Source: a bacterium
Lineage (GTDB): Bacteria; UBA8248
Direction of reading: 5' to 3'
DNA: 64,000 bases
Assembly (NCBI GenBank): GCA_022825065.1
Contig: JAJDYR010000037.1
Span: forward strand, 429,742-493,741
This document shows, one piece after another, positions 9,167-16,184 of this stretch. The translations under genes and the position numbers were made by a program. Within the stretch, counting starts at the first letter, position 1; every line of letters begins with the position of its first letter. The notes beneath the pieces were generated by a model, which did no database searches, was not told the origin of the DNA, and worked only from the letters and a program-made list of their open reading frames with translations.

Positions 9167-9382
9167 CGTCATTCCGGCGAAAGCCGGAATCCATTTTGAC
9201 TTTTCAACGGGCGGGGCGGCCACGACCTTGTTGTTGAGAGGCGTCCGGATGCGGAATTCAGAAAATTCGCCTTTCGTTTTTGTGTTCGATTCCGATACTC
9301 CCCGCCCGGGAGTAAAGACGTCCGAGCGAGGAGGCGAAAAAGCAAAGGCGAAAATGGATTCCGGCTTTCGCCGGAATGACGG
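9167..9382. repeat. Family B inverted-repeat element, copy 1 (MITE-like)
   Basis: A 216-base unit bounded by about 32-base inverted repeats: CGTCATTCCGGCGAAAGCCG at the left and its complement CGGCTTTCGCCGGAATGACG at the right, each extended by AATCCATTTT / AAAATGGATT. A shorter 138-base copy with the same ends lies at 28575-28712, and a degenerate half-end at 15246-15277. Each end is itself a small hairpin (CCGGCGAAAGCCGG). Confidence 0.75.
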
Positions 9383-9410
9383 CGATGGACAATTCTGCGC
9401 GAGGAAGGGT

Positions 9411-9510
9411 TTTTCAACAGCCCCCTCAAGGGGGGAGTGAACTTCAAAAACGTGCGCTCAACCACAATCGCTCCACGGAATTTTTTCAACAACCCCCTTG
9501 CGGGCGGGGC
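9411..9510. repeat. Family D repeat, composite copy
   Basis: Contains TTTTTCAACAGCCCCCTCAA, then GGGGGGAGTGAA, about 50 bases of spacer and a second TTTTTTCAACAACCCCCTT. The reverse complement of 8864-8936 shares the same order of blocks, so the two flank the family B element as inverted copies. Confidence 0.6.
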
Positions 9511-9593
9511 GTTTTTTTTCGCACACTTGTCCGCCGGAAGAAGAATCGCTCCGTTTCGAGATGATGTGACAGGAAATAAAGGACGCGCGCGCA

Positions 9594-10685
9594 ATGGACA
9601 ACGGCCAGAACCCCATCGAATACGCCTGGTATCTGCCCTCGAACAAGCGAGGCGACGCGACCCGTCTCGGCACGGGCGAGGTGGAGATACCGCCCGAGAT
9701 AGACTATCTCGTCCACGTGGCGCAGACGGCGGAGGCGAGCGGCCTCACGAACATGCTCATTCCGTGCAACACCTCGTGTTCGGACGGCTGGCTTTTGGCT
9801 TCCGCGATCGCCCGCGAAACGAGCAGCATCAAATTCTGCGTCGCCATACGGCCCGGCCTCACCACGCCGACCTTCGCCGTGCAGCAGGCGAACACGCTCG
9901 ATTTCATCTCGGGCGGGAGGCTGACGGTGAACGTCGTGCCCGGCGGCTCCTCGGTGGACGCGCGCCGCTACGGGGACTGGGCGGATCACGACGGACGCTA
10001 CGAGCGGGCGGATGAGTTTCTGGACATCGTGCGCGCGTTCTGGACGGACGGCGAGGGGAGGGTGAACTACGAGGGCGCGCATTACCAGGTGGAGGACGGC
10101 TTCGTCTTCCCCGGACCCGCGCGTCCGGGCGGGCCTCCGCTTTATTTCGGGGGAAGCTCGACGGCGGCGAAAAAGGTCATCTCCAAGCACGCCGACGTTT
10201 TCCTCAAGTGGGGGGAGCCCCCCTGGCAGATCGCCGAGGAATATGAAGAAGTGAAAAAAATGGCGCGCGAGGAGCATGGCCGCGAGTTGAGATTGGGCGT
10301 GCGCTTCCACATCCTGGTGCGCGAGGACGACGCGCAGGCCAAGGAAGAGGCCGAGTCCATCATCGCGGGCACGGCGTCCTACGGGGAGAGTTCCTCCGTC
10401 ACCGGCGAGGTGGCCGGGCAGGTGGAATCCGTCTCCCAGCAGCGGATGAACGCCATGACGGCGGAGGGAAAGCTCTGGCACGGGCCTGCGCTGTTTTCGG
10501 GCATCAACCTCGTGCGCCAGGGGGCGGGCACCATGCTCGTGGGAAGCCCCGAAGTGGTGGCCGACGCCATGCGCGAATACATCGAGGTGGGCGCCACCAC
10601 GTTCATCCTCTCCGGCTGGCCGCATGACGAAGAGGCGCGCAATTTCGGAAAATACCTTTTGCCGCTCTTGCCCGAGGCGGTGTGA
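9594..10685 (+). CDS. LLM-class flavin-dependent monooxygenase (SsuD-like)
   Basis: A 363-residue bacterial-luciferase-like TIM barrel. Family features include the N-terminal strand EYAWYLPSNKRGD, FCVAIRPGLTTPTFAVQQA for the FMN-phosphate side, DFISGGRLTVNVVPGG, a conserved RYERADEFLDIVRAFW helix, and GPPLYFGGSS. The overall order matches alkanesulfonate monooxygenase SsuD, which uses FMNH2 supplied by a reductase to cleave C-S bonds, but neither the reductase nor sulfonate transport genes are adjacent. Substrate therefore is not established. The ATG is preceded by AAAGGA at slightly long spacing, and the gene sits between two repeat clusters. Confidence 0.85.
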   Translation: MDNGQNPIEYAWYLPSNKRGDATRLGTGEVEIPPEIDYLVHVAQTAEASGLTNMLIPCNTSCSDGWLLASAIARETSSIKFCVAIRPGLTTPTFAVQQANTLDFISGGRLTVNVVPGGSSVDARRYGDWADHDGRYERADEFLDIVRAFWTDGEGRVNYEGAHYQVEDGFVFPGPARPGGPPLYFGGSSTAAKKVISKHADVFLKWGEPPWQIAEEYEEVKKMAREEHGRELRLGVRFHILVREDDAQAKEEAESIIAGTASYGESSSVTGEVAGQVESVSQQRMNAMTAEGKLWHGPALFSGINLVRQGAGTMLVGSPEVVADAMREYIEVGATTFILSGWPHDEEARNFGKYLLPLLPEAV

Positions 10686-10703
10686 GGGGGTGTAAGGGTT
10701 TTG

Positions 10704-10731
10704 TAGGGACAGGTCACGACCTGTCCTTTTG
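10704..10731. repeat. Family C palindrome, copy 1
   Basis: GGACAGGTCACGACCTGTCC, one central mismatch from the perfect palindromes at 12408-12433 and 15170-15197. Lies 19 bases after the stop of the LLM gene, so in RNA it would form a 3-prime hairpin followed by TTTT. Confidence 0.6.
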
Positions 10732-10768
10732 TGGTAATGGCAACTCCCTTGAAAGAGAAATCCCATAA

Positions 10769-10887
10769 AGGCAACCCCCCCTACCCCCCCCTTGTCAGGG
10801 GGGTATAAAAAGACGATGCGCCCCCGGCGGGCAGAGGGGGTTTTGCTTTTTCTTGCCCCCCTGACAAGGGGGGGTAGGGGGGGTTGG
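10769..10887. repeat. Family A palindromic MITE-like element, copy 2
   Basis: Left arm GGCAACCCCCCCTACCCCCC plus TTGTCAGGGGGG, then TATAAAAAG, an inner hairpin of C- and G-runs around CGGCGGGCAG, and TTTTTCTTG joined to the inverted right arm. The same block order is present at 15279-15381, including the TATAAAAAG and TTTTCTTGCCCCC boundaries, which shows these are copies of one element rather than chance GC runs. Confidence 0.75.
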
Positions 10888-10926
10888 TTTTCGACGAGGG
10901 AGGTCGGCGGTTCGCGCGAAATTGTC

Positions 10927-11874
10927 CTACCTCTCAATCAGGATATCCCCCGAAATCGAGGCCAAATCCTTACAACCCGCCAGCACCATGGATTTTTCGA
11001 GTTCCGCCTGCATGAGTTCGAGCATCTCCGCCACGCCGGCGGGGCCGTTCGCGAACAGGCCGAGGACGAGCGCCCGTCCCGAAGTCACGCCCTTCGCACC
11101 CCGCGCGAGCAGTTTCAAAACGTCGTCGCCTCTGCGGACGCCGCTTTCGGCCAGCACGAGCACGTCGTCCCCCACGGCGTCCACGACTTCGGGGAGGATT
11201 TCCATGGGATGAGCCCAGGAGGGCCCGTGCGCGCCCCCGTGCGTGGTGACGATGATGGAAGCGGCGCCGGCGTCGCGCGCGATGCGCGCCGTATCGGCCG
11301 AGCCCACCGCCTTGAATACGAAGGGAAGATTCGTCGCCTTTATGTAGCCTTCCAGAGCTTCCGACCGCTGGGGTTCGCATTCGGGGTTATAGAAGCCCGA
11401 TTCGAAATCCATGCCCACGGCGAAGGCGCCGGTGTCTTCGGCGAGTTTTAACGACGTGAGCGTGCGCTGTTTGTCGCGCCAGGGCTTCACGATGCGGATC
11501 GCGGAGGGATATGCGGCGGCCGCTTCGCGCCATACGTCGTCCGAACAGTCGCCTATCCAGTACTGCGTCCCGAAGCGCGCGGCGCCCCTGGCGACTTGTA
11601 AGAACCCGTCCGCCCAGTGGGCGGCCAGCGTGTTCGCGCTCATCGAACCCGTCATGATGGGGCTTTTGAGCTTCTTGCCGAGAAAATCGAACCCGGTGTC
11701 GGCGGAATCGGTGAGCATCAGGCGCATTTTCAGGCCGAAGCGCGTGAATCCCGCGAGCGCCGTCTGCGTGCCGGGGAGATCCGGCCCCAGGATGTCGTAG
11801 GGGTTTCCCCCGCCCGATTTTTCGATGTTCACCCGCGCCCTCTCGTACATCTCCCGATACGCCGCCTCCGTCAT
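10927..11874 (-). CDS. FMN-dependent alpha-hydroxyacid oxidase-like protein
   Basis: About 315 residues, TIM-barrel family of lactate/glycolate oxidases. Visible features: SPIMTGSMSANTLA at the FMN side, FVFKAVGSADTARIARDAGA, the active-site His in IIVTTHGGAHGPSW and the phosphate-binding segment LAESGVRRGDDVLKLLARGA followed by SGRALVLGLFANGPAGV. In active oxidases the His is followed two residues later by Arg (HGGR) that binds the substrate carboxylate; here it is HGGA, so substrate or activity probably differs. The start is uncertain: the track begins at a GTG (11967), but the ATG at 11874 has a perfect AAGGAG at 9 bases and removes a low-complexity N-terminus. Confidence 0.75.
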   Translation of the reverse strand: MTEAAYREMYERARVNIEKSGGGNPYDILGPDLPGTQTALAGFTRFGLKMRLMLTDSADTGFDFLGKKLKSPIMTGSMSANTLAAHWADGFLQVARGAARFGTQYWIGDCSDDVWREAAAAYPSAIRIVKPWRDKQRTLTSLKLAEDTGAFAVGMDFESGFYNPECEPQRSEALEGYIKATNLPFVFKAVGSADTARIARDAGAASIIVTTHGGAHGPSWAHPMEILPEVVDAVGDDVLVLAESGVRRGDDVLKLLARGAKGVTSGRALVLGLFANGPAGVAEMLELMQAELEKSMVLAGCKDLASISGDILIER

Positions 11875-12046
11875 CTGTTCATACTCCTTCTCGCTTGAGG
11901 TTTCCCCGCTTGCCGGGACTTCCGGCTCCCGCGCGCCCGCTCCGCCTGCGTTTGGCGGATTCGCCACCCTGGGCTATCATTTCACACAAAATAAACGCAA
12001 GAGATAACCCGTTTCGGTTTTCAGACATCCTGAGGAGGACGCCACC

Positions 12047-12355
12047 ATGATGATGGTCATTCTACACTATCCCGCCGTTGCGCCCACGCTCGCCGAGGTC
12101 CGCGCGGACAAGGAGCAGGCCGCCGCCTTTTTCGAGAACGAGGTGCCCGGCCTCATCGACAAGACCTGGGGCATGAACGAGGAGACGGGGCGCATGGCGT
12201 CGGTCTACCACTTCGAGGACAAGGCCACCGCCGACGCCTGGTTCAACTCCGAGAAGCAGCGCAGCTTCCGCCGGGCGAACAACGCGAGCCTCGAATACTT
12301 CGACGTGGCGGCCATCGCGTACACGAAGCCGCTCAGGGAAGAGGCGACGGCGTAG
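12047..12355 (+). CDS. YdhR-like dimeric alpha-beta barrel protein
   Basis: A 102-residue small cytosolic protein. It has the ferredoxin-like pattern of YdhR and antibiotic-biosynthesis-monooxygenase relatives: VPGLIDKTWGMNEETGRMASVYHFEDKAT, where the Trp and the GxxxSVYxF strand are characteristic. Such proteins are suspected monooxygenases or heme/ligand-binding dimers; none of the function is proven here. It begins with three Met codons after an AGGAGG at 8 bases. It is divergent from the FMN oxidase-like gene, with 172 bases between the two chosen starts. Confidence 0.7.
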   Translation: MMMVILHYPAVAPTLAEVRADKEQAAAFFENEVPGLIDKTWGMNEETGRMASVYHFEDKATADAWFNSEKQRSFRRANNASLEYFDVAAIAYTKPLREEATA

Positions 12356-12407
12356 GATTCATAGGGGCGGGGAAGACGGCGTAACGAGTTTTTCGTAGCC
12401 GTGATGG

Positions 12408-12433
12408 GTAGGGACAGGTCGCGACCTGTCCCT
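12408..12433. repeat. Family C palindrome, copy 2
   Basis: GGGACAGGTCGCGACCTGTC followed by CC: a perfect 22-base palindrome, 55 bases after the YdhR-like gene. Confidence 0.65.
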
Positions 12434-12557
12434 GCGCGAGAATTGCGCCATGCCTACGCACTCCGAGAGTAATGTCCGAGAAATATGACGCCTTGCCCGG
12501 AGCCTTTAAGACGGGAACTGAACGCCGCGTCCAAATAATTAAAAATGGATCGGATGG

Positions 12558-13817
12558 ATGATTACACTGGTTGAAGCTCTGAACTATCGATGTTTGCGGT
12601 ATGTTTCAAGACCCCTCTATCCGTTTCACGTTCTTGTAGGCCCGAACGCAAGTGGCAAGACCACTTTTCTCGACGTCGTTGGTTTTCTTCGGGACCTTGT
12701 ATCCGAGGGATTGGATGAGGCGTTATCCAGTCGCACCACGAACCCGGAAGAACTCCTCTTTAGGCGTGAGGGCGACAAGCTAGAACTGGCCATCGAGGCC
12801 CGTGTTCCGGAAGAATTGCGCAAACGGACTGCGAAGCCAGAGATGGACAAGGCGAGGTACGAAGTGGCTATCGGTTTCGACGAAACCAAGCGCCAGTTCG
12901 AATTCAAGGCCGAGAAGTTCTTGCTCAAGAAATCTCAGGCCATAGAATCACCTCAGTATTCACTGTTCCCCATGCCTCCCGAGGCGCCGGCATCGCTGTT
13001 GACAACTAAAGGTAGTCGTAATTACAAAACCGTGGTCAACAAAGTACAGGATGGAAATGACAATTTTTACAGCGAGACCTACCCTCAAGGGGGAAAGGGC
13101 TGGGCCCCCTCTTTCAAACTTGGGCCGCAAAAGTCGGCCCTCGGCAATCTTCCAGCGGATGAAAAATCCCTCCCGGTAGCTTCGTGGTTTCGAGAATATC
13201 TGAGTACTGGCGTACAACAGTTTGTTCTTAACAGCCTCGCGATCAGGCAACCTAGCCCGCCAACCCGAGTTGCGGGTTTCTTGCCCGACGGATCGAATTT
13301 GCCCTGGGTGGTTGCCCGCCTGCGGCAAGAAAACAAAGAAAGGCATGGTGACTGGATTGCACACCTTCGGACGGCGCTAGACGATCTCGTAGATATCACG
13401 ACTGTTGAGCGTCCGGAGGATAAACATTGCTATATGGTCTATGAATATAAGGGTGGTTTGAAAGTGCCTTCATGGATGGTGTCCGATGGCACGCTCCGGC
13501 TTACTGCGCTAACCTTGCCTGCTTATCTCGACGAGCTAAAAGGGATCTATCTGATCGAAGAGCCGGAGAACGGCATCCACCCACGCGCCGTGGCGACCGT
13601 TTATGATTCTCTCTCCTCGGTGTATGCAGCCCAGGTTCTACTGGCGACTCATTCACCGGTGGTCTTAAGCGAAGCTAAAATTGACGATGTGCTGTGTTTC
13701 GCCAAGGATGATTCGGGAGCGACGGATATTGTTCTTGGTTCCAAGCATCCCAAACTACAGCAGTGGCACGGAGAAGCCGATCTTGGGACGTTACTCGCCT
13801 CAGGGGTTTTGGGTTGA
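12558..13817 (+). CDS. AAA-family ATPase of an OLD/ABC-like type (candidate defence ATPase)
   Basis: A 419-residue SMC/OLD-like ATPase. The Walker A motif GPNASGKTT is at residues 28-36, with an insertion of charged helical sequence (about 60-270) before the signature region VSDGTLRLTALTL. Walker B is YLIEEPENGIHP (about 330) and the switch His follows in LLATHSPVV. This arrangement (AAA_15/AAA_21) is common in ATPases of anti-phage systems and toxin modules. It overlaps the next gene at TTGA, so the two are translationally coupled. Base composition is AT-richer than flanking genes and it is enclosed by family C and A repeats, consistent with transfer. It acts in the cytoplasm; its trigger is unknown. 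Confidence 0.8.
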   Translation: MITLVEALNYRCLRYVSRPLYPFHVLVGPNASGKTTFLDVVGFLRDLVSEGLDEALSSRTTNPEELLFRREGDKLELAIEARVPEELRKRTAKPEMDKARYEVAIGFDETKRQFEFKAEKFLLKKSQAIESPQYSLFPMPPEAPASLLTTKGSRNYKTVVNKVQDGNDNFYSETYPQGGKGWAPSFKLGPQKSALGNLPADEKSLPVASWFREYLSTGVQQFVLNSLAIRQPSPPTRVAGFLPDGSNLPWVVARLRQENKERHGDWIAHLRTALDDLVDITTVERPEDKHCYMVYEYKGGLKVPSWMVSDGTLRLTALTLPAYLDELKGIYLIEEPENGIHPRAVATVYDSLSSVYAAQVLLATHSPVVLSEAKIDDVLCFAKDDSGATDIVLGSKHPKLQQWHGEADLGTLLASGVLG

Positions 13818-14440
13818 AAGACCTTGTTATTGTCGTTGCCGACAAAAACTTGGAACACACTCTGAACGGGTTGCTTTCCAGGCCTGAGGCATTAGGCACC
13901 CGAGCCATAGAGACGGATATCTACCGCCATCCGCAACACGATCCAGGCTGTGCAGTACACGGTGTTGAATTCATTTCCAATTTTGCCAACCAATATCGCC
14001 ACGGTTTGCTCATGTTCGATCATGAAGGAAGCGGAAAAGAGACGGCGACTTCGCCTAAAGCGTTGCAAGAAAGCCTCAATGAGAGTTTCGCTATATCAGC
14101 TTGGGGCGAACAAGCCAAGGCCATTGTGCTTGCCCCTGAACTGGAGGTTTGGATTTGGGGCGATTCTCCGCACGTCGACGAGGTGACGGGATGGAGGAAC
14201 AGGGAGCCCGGTCTTCGTCAGTGGCTGGTCGGGCTAGGCTATTTGCAGGAAGGCGAAGCCAAACCCTCGCGACCGAAAGAGGCTTTCGAAGCAGCCCTGC
14301 GGGAAGCGCAGAAACCTCGCAGTGCATCCCTGTATCTGCAGATTGCGAAAAAGGTTTCCCTTCGCCGATGCAAGGATACGGCTTTTCTGGAATTCAAGAG
14401 TATATTGGTTAATTGGTTCCCACCCCAGGAATCAATCTGA
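13814..14440 (+). CDS. TOPRIM-like partner of the AAA ATPase, unknown function
   Basis: About 208 residues, starting at TTG within TTGA overlapping the ATPase stop; the 17 extra residues in the track are in the ATPase reading region and are probably not translated. The N-terminal strand LKDLVIVVADKN, an acidic FDHEGSGKE motif near residue 70 and the later APELEVWIWGD segment recall TOPRIM-type or DUF4276/RloB-like effector nucleases that accompany such ATPases. MAD3/MAD4 of methylation-associated defence and PARIS-type pairs have a comparable gene order; homology to any of these is a guess from pattern. No membrane segment or signal peptide. Confidence 0.6.
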   Translation: MKDLVIVVADKNLEHTLNGLLSRPEALGTRAIETDIYRHPQHDPGCAVHGVEFISNFANQYRHGLLMFDHEGSGKETATSPKALQESLNESFAISAWGEQAKAIVLAPELEVWIWGDSPHVDEVTGWRNREPGLRQWLVGLGYLQEGEAKPSRPKEAFEAALREAQKPRSASLYLQIAKKVSLRRCKDTAFLEFKSILVNWFPPQESI

Positions 14441-14488
14441 AAAGAGATCGATACTGCGACATAATCTTCCCTGGAGGTCTGACGTGGC

Positions 14489-14660
14489 GCCGGGAGAGAG
14501 CGCATGAAACCTTTCTGAAAGAACAAAAGCTTGTTCGGGGTTCAGGAGGCGTCCGGCGGTCTCGATCTGGCTTCTTGCTTTGCTGCTCCTCGTGCTTTCC
14601 GCCGCGTCTGGTGGGTGGCGGTGCGACAGATTGCAAGCCCCCGGTCGAAAATGATGCCGC
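14489..14660 (+). pseudogene. Decayed 5-prime fragment of a PQQ-type sugar dehydrogenase gene
   Basis: This stretch aligns with the start of the intact gene at 16489, beginning upstream of the ATG: GCCGGGAG...CATGAAA is shared, including the ribosome site. Then GGAGGCGT, TTTGCTGCTC, CCGCCGCGTC and GGCGGTGCG recur in the same order and spacing with one-base gaps. The copy has a stop at codon 5 (ATGAAACCTTTCTGA) and frameshifts, and similarity ends after about 170 bases. It is therefore a truncated, inactive paralogous fragment encoding only the former signal peptide region. Confidence 0.6.
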
Positions 14661-14698
14661 TATAACGATGAAAAGTGAAACGCTTGATAACTCCCCGT

Positions 14699-14989
14699 CT
14701 ACGCCCGCTTCGAGGCCCTCGCGGCGTGTTCGCGGAGTACGCGGTTCATTTCGGTCTGGTATCCCCGTCCGTTCGGGGCGTTCGCCCGGAACCAGGCCAC
14801 CACGTCGGCGTCGAGCCTGAGCGTAATCTGCCGCTTCACGGGCCGGTAGAGGAGGCCGCGCCTGGCGTCCGACCAATCCAGAATTTCGGGGATGTCGCTC
14901 GTATCGATCGCCTCATCGGGTAGGGCCGCGAGTGCCTCGATTTCCGCCCTCTGCTCCCCGGTGAGTTTTTTAGAAATCGCTTTCTCCAT
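14699..14989 (-). CDS. brnA: BrnA-family antitoxin
   Basis: A 96-residue antitoxin with the full BrnA pattern: DIPEILDWSDARRGLLYRP, then the ribbon-helix-helix DNA-binding part ITLRLDADVVAWFRANAPNG and GYQTEMNRVLREH. In intact systems BrnA neutralises the RNase BrnT and represses the brnTA operon. Its ATG lies inside the 3-prime end of the brnT remnant, the usual coupled arrangement. Since the toxin is broken here (see next entry) the antitoxin is either a relic, an anti-toxin for another copy, or a plain repressor. Confidence 0.85.
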   Translation of the reverse strand: MEKAISKKLTGEQRAEIEALAALPDEAIDTSDIPEILDWSDARRGLLYRPVKRQITLRLDADVVAWFRANAPNGRGYQTEMNRVLREHAARASKRA

Positions 14990-15090
14990 AGGCTTTCCTC
15001 TCTTGCGCCGTGGCCTTTCTGGCGGTGATGATGCGGCCCGTCTCGACGCCTGTTCGCGCGATTCTTGTCGTCATCCCATTCCCAGCGCAA
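14970..15090 (-). pseudogene. brnT: brnT toxin gene with large internal deletion
   Basis: A TTG start with a perfect AAGGAG at 8 bases begins MRWEWDDDKNRANRR, the canonical BrnT N-terminus. Immediately after, in another frame, comes ETGRIITARKATAQERKAYG and a stop, the canonical BrnT C-terminus, which overlaps the brnA start. About 50 central residues are missing and the junction is out of frame, so the encoded product would be nonsense after residue 16. Normal BrnT is about 90 residues. The toxin is certainly inactive if the sequence is correct. Confidence 0.75.
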
Positions 15091-15169
15091 CGAACCGGCT
15101 CCTTTGTAGCTTCTGTAATGTAGCTACATAAATGTATTGTGTCAAGCAAGCGAATTTCGGCATGAATCT

Positions 15170-15197
15170 GTAGGGACAGGTCGCGACCTGTCCCTAC
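15170..15197. repeat. Family C palindrome, copy 3
   Basis: A perfect 28-base palindrome: GTAGGGACAGGTCG followed by its complement CGACCTGTCCCTAC. It is the most complete copy in the window. A divergent form (GGACAGGC...GCCTGTCC) is at 28531-28552. Confidence 0.7.
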
Positions 15198-15278
15198 GAA
15201 ATCACAACTCTTCCTTAACTCACCGGACGAGAATGACCAACAAAGCCGTCATTCCGGCGCAGGCTCTCGCCTTGAAAA

Positions 15279-15381
15279 CCAACCCCCCCTTAACAGGGGG
15301 GTATAAAAAGGCGACGCCCGCCGCCGGTAGAGGGGTTTTTGTTTTTTCTTGCCCCCTGACAAGGGGGGTAGGGGGGGTGCC
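15279..15381. repeat. Family A palindromic MITE-like element, copy 3
   Basis: AACCCCCCCTTAACAGGGGG, then GTATAAAAAG, an inner hairpin and TTTTTTCTTG, then CCCCCTGACAAGGGGGG. The left arm carries TTAACAGG where other copies have TTGTCAGG. It abuts the degenerate family B half-end, so elements have inserted side by side. Confidence 0.7.
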
Positions 15382-15449
15382 TTTATCCTCTGAGGAGGAT
15401 GACTTTTTCAAGAACCCCTCACTGGTCGCGTTTGTCCGAGAACCCACCG

Positions 15450-16184
15450 TCAATAACCCAAAACGCCGTAATCGCCGTCCAGGATCAGGCGGACCGAGAC
15501 GTAGAGCCCCAGCAGCGGGCATAGTATCCAGGGGGCATTCATCGTGAGGATGTAGATATACAGTTCGCCCCGGCTGATCCGGGCTTGCCGGTCGGCTACG
15601 AAGAAGCTGACCAGGTAGACCGACGTCATGTACGTCAATTGCCAGAACAGCATCACCCCGATAACCCCCGCGACGAGGGCGGGCAGTATATCGAACGTAT
15701 AGGCGGCGTAGAGGAGGAGTGTCGGGAGCGGCGTTGCAAAGCCGTTCGCGATATCCACGTTGAAACCGTAAGTGCGCCGGTCCGCGTAGGAGCCGTCGAA
15801 CTGTGCGTACGTCGCCCAGATGTCCGCCCACACCGTCGGCGACAGCGTCTTCGCAAGCGGAACTTTCGTGAGGAGGAATTGGACGGCCGGTGTTACGCCC
15901 GTCTCGTCCCGATGCTCGCGCCAGTACTCAGTGCGCGCCTCGATGTAGTCGCGTCTTAAGAACAGGCACGCCTCGAAATAGCAGATCAGCAGGTTGATCG
16001 AAAAGAACAGGCTCAAAACGGCATGGATGACGTCGAAATCCCCGCGAGCGCAGTAGCGACCGCCGACCCCGGCGAATGCCAGGACAGCGACGACCAGCGC
16101 GGCGAGCAGTCCCGCCGGCATCCCCAGGCGGCCCAGGCGTGCGCCGCGTTCGGGATGCGCTCGATCGGTTCGGTGTTCGGGCAT
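15450..16184 (-). CDS. Hypothetical multi-pass membrane protein
   Basis: About 244 residues with roughly six hydrophobic segments: AGLLAALVVAVLAFAG near residue 25, AVLSLFFSINLLICYFEACL, a central polar part (DYIEARTEYWREHRDETGV), and three C-terminal helices including ILTMNAPWILCPLLGLYVSV. I do not recognise the family. Conserved-looking acidic and Trp/Tyr residues in the loops suggest an enzyme or sensor rather than a transporter, but that is only impression. The start chosen is MPEHRTDRA at 16184, fifteen residues inside the track ORF, because an AGGATCAGGA sits just upstream. Confidence 0.6.
   Translation of the reverse strand: MPEHRTDRAHPERGARLGRLGMPAGLLAALVVAVLAFAGVGGRYCARGDFDVIHAVLSLFFSINLLICYFEACLFLRRDYIEARTEYWREHRDETGVTPAVQFLLTKVPLAKTLSPTVWADIWATYAQFDGSYADRRTYGFNVDIANGFATPLPTLLLYAAYTFDILPALVAGVIGVMLFWQLTYMTSVYLVSFFVADRQARISRGELYIYILTMNAPWILCPLLGLYVSVRLILDGDYGVLGY

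Larger units (their letters stand above)
8850..9593. other. 744-base repeat island
   Basis: No gene. The island is a mosaic of dispersed repeats: a family D copy (about 8864-8936), a family E copy (8923-9031), a further inverted piece with CTACTCAGGATGAGG (about 9080-9123), the family B inverted-repeat element (9167-9382), and a second family D copy in opposite orientation (9411-9510). ORFs of 92 and 141 residues in the track are read through these repeats and are not supported. Confidence 0.7.
15091..15449. other. Gene-free stretch with family C, B-half and A repeats
   Basis: Besides the putative promoter side of brnT (nearby TAGCTACATAAATGTA dyad about 15120-15136), the stretch holds family C copy 3 (15170-15197), a degenerate family B end (15246-15277) and family A copy 3 (15279-15381). 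No ORF is supported. Confidence 0.6.

Noticed and set aside
9486-10937. 483-residue minus-strand ORF over the LLM gene and repeats
   Set aside because: Runs through family A repeat and antisense of the LLM gene; no domain pattern.
14413-14820. 135-residue plus-strand ORF between the TOPRIM-like gene and brnA
   Set aside because: Frame crosses the decayed dehydrogenase fragment and the antisense of brnA; no ribosome site and no family pattern.
2718-15381. CRISPR array made by the C/G-run repeats
   Set aside because: Copies are kilobases apart, palindromic and without regular spacers; no cas genes are present.
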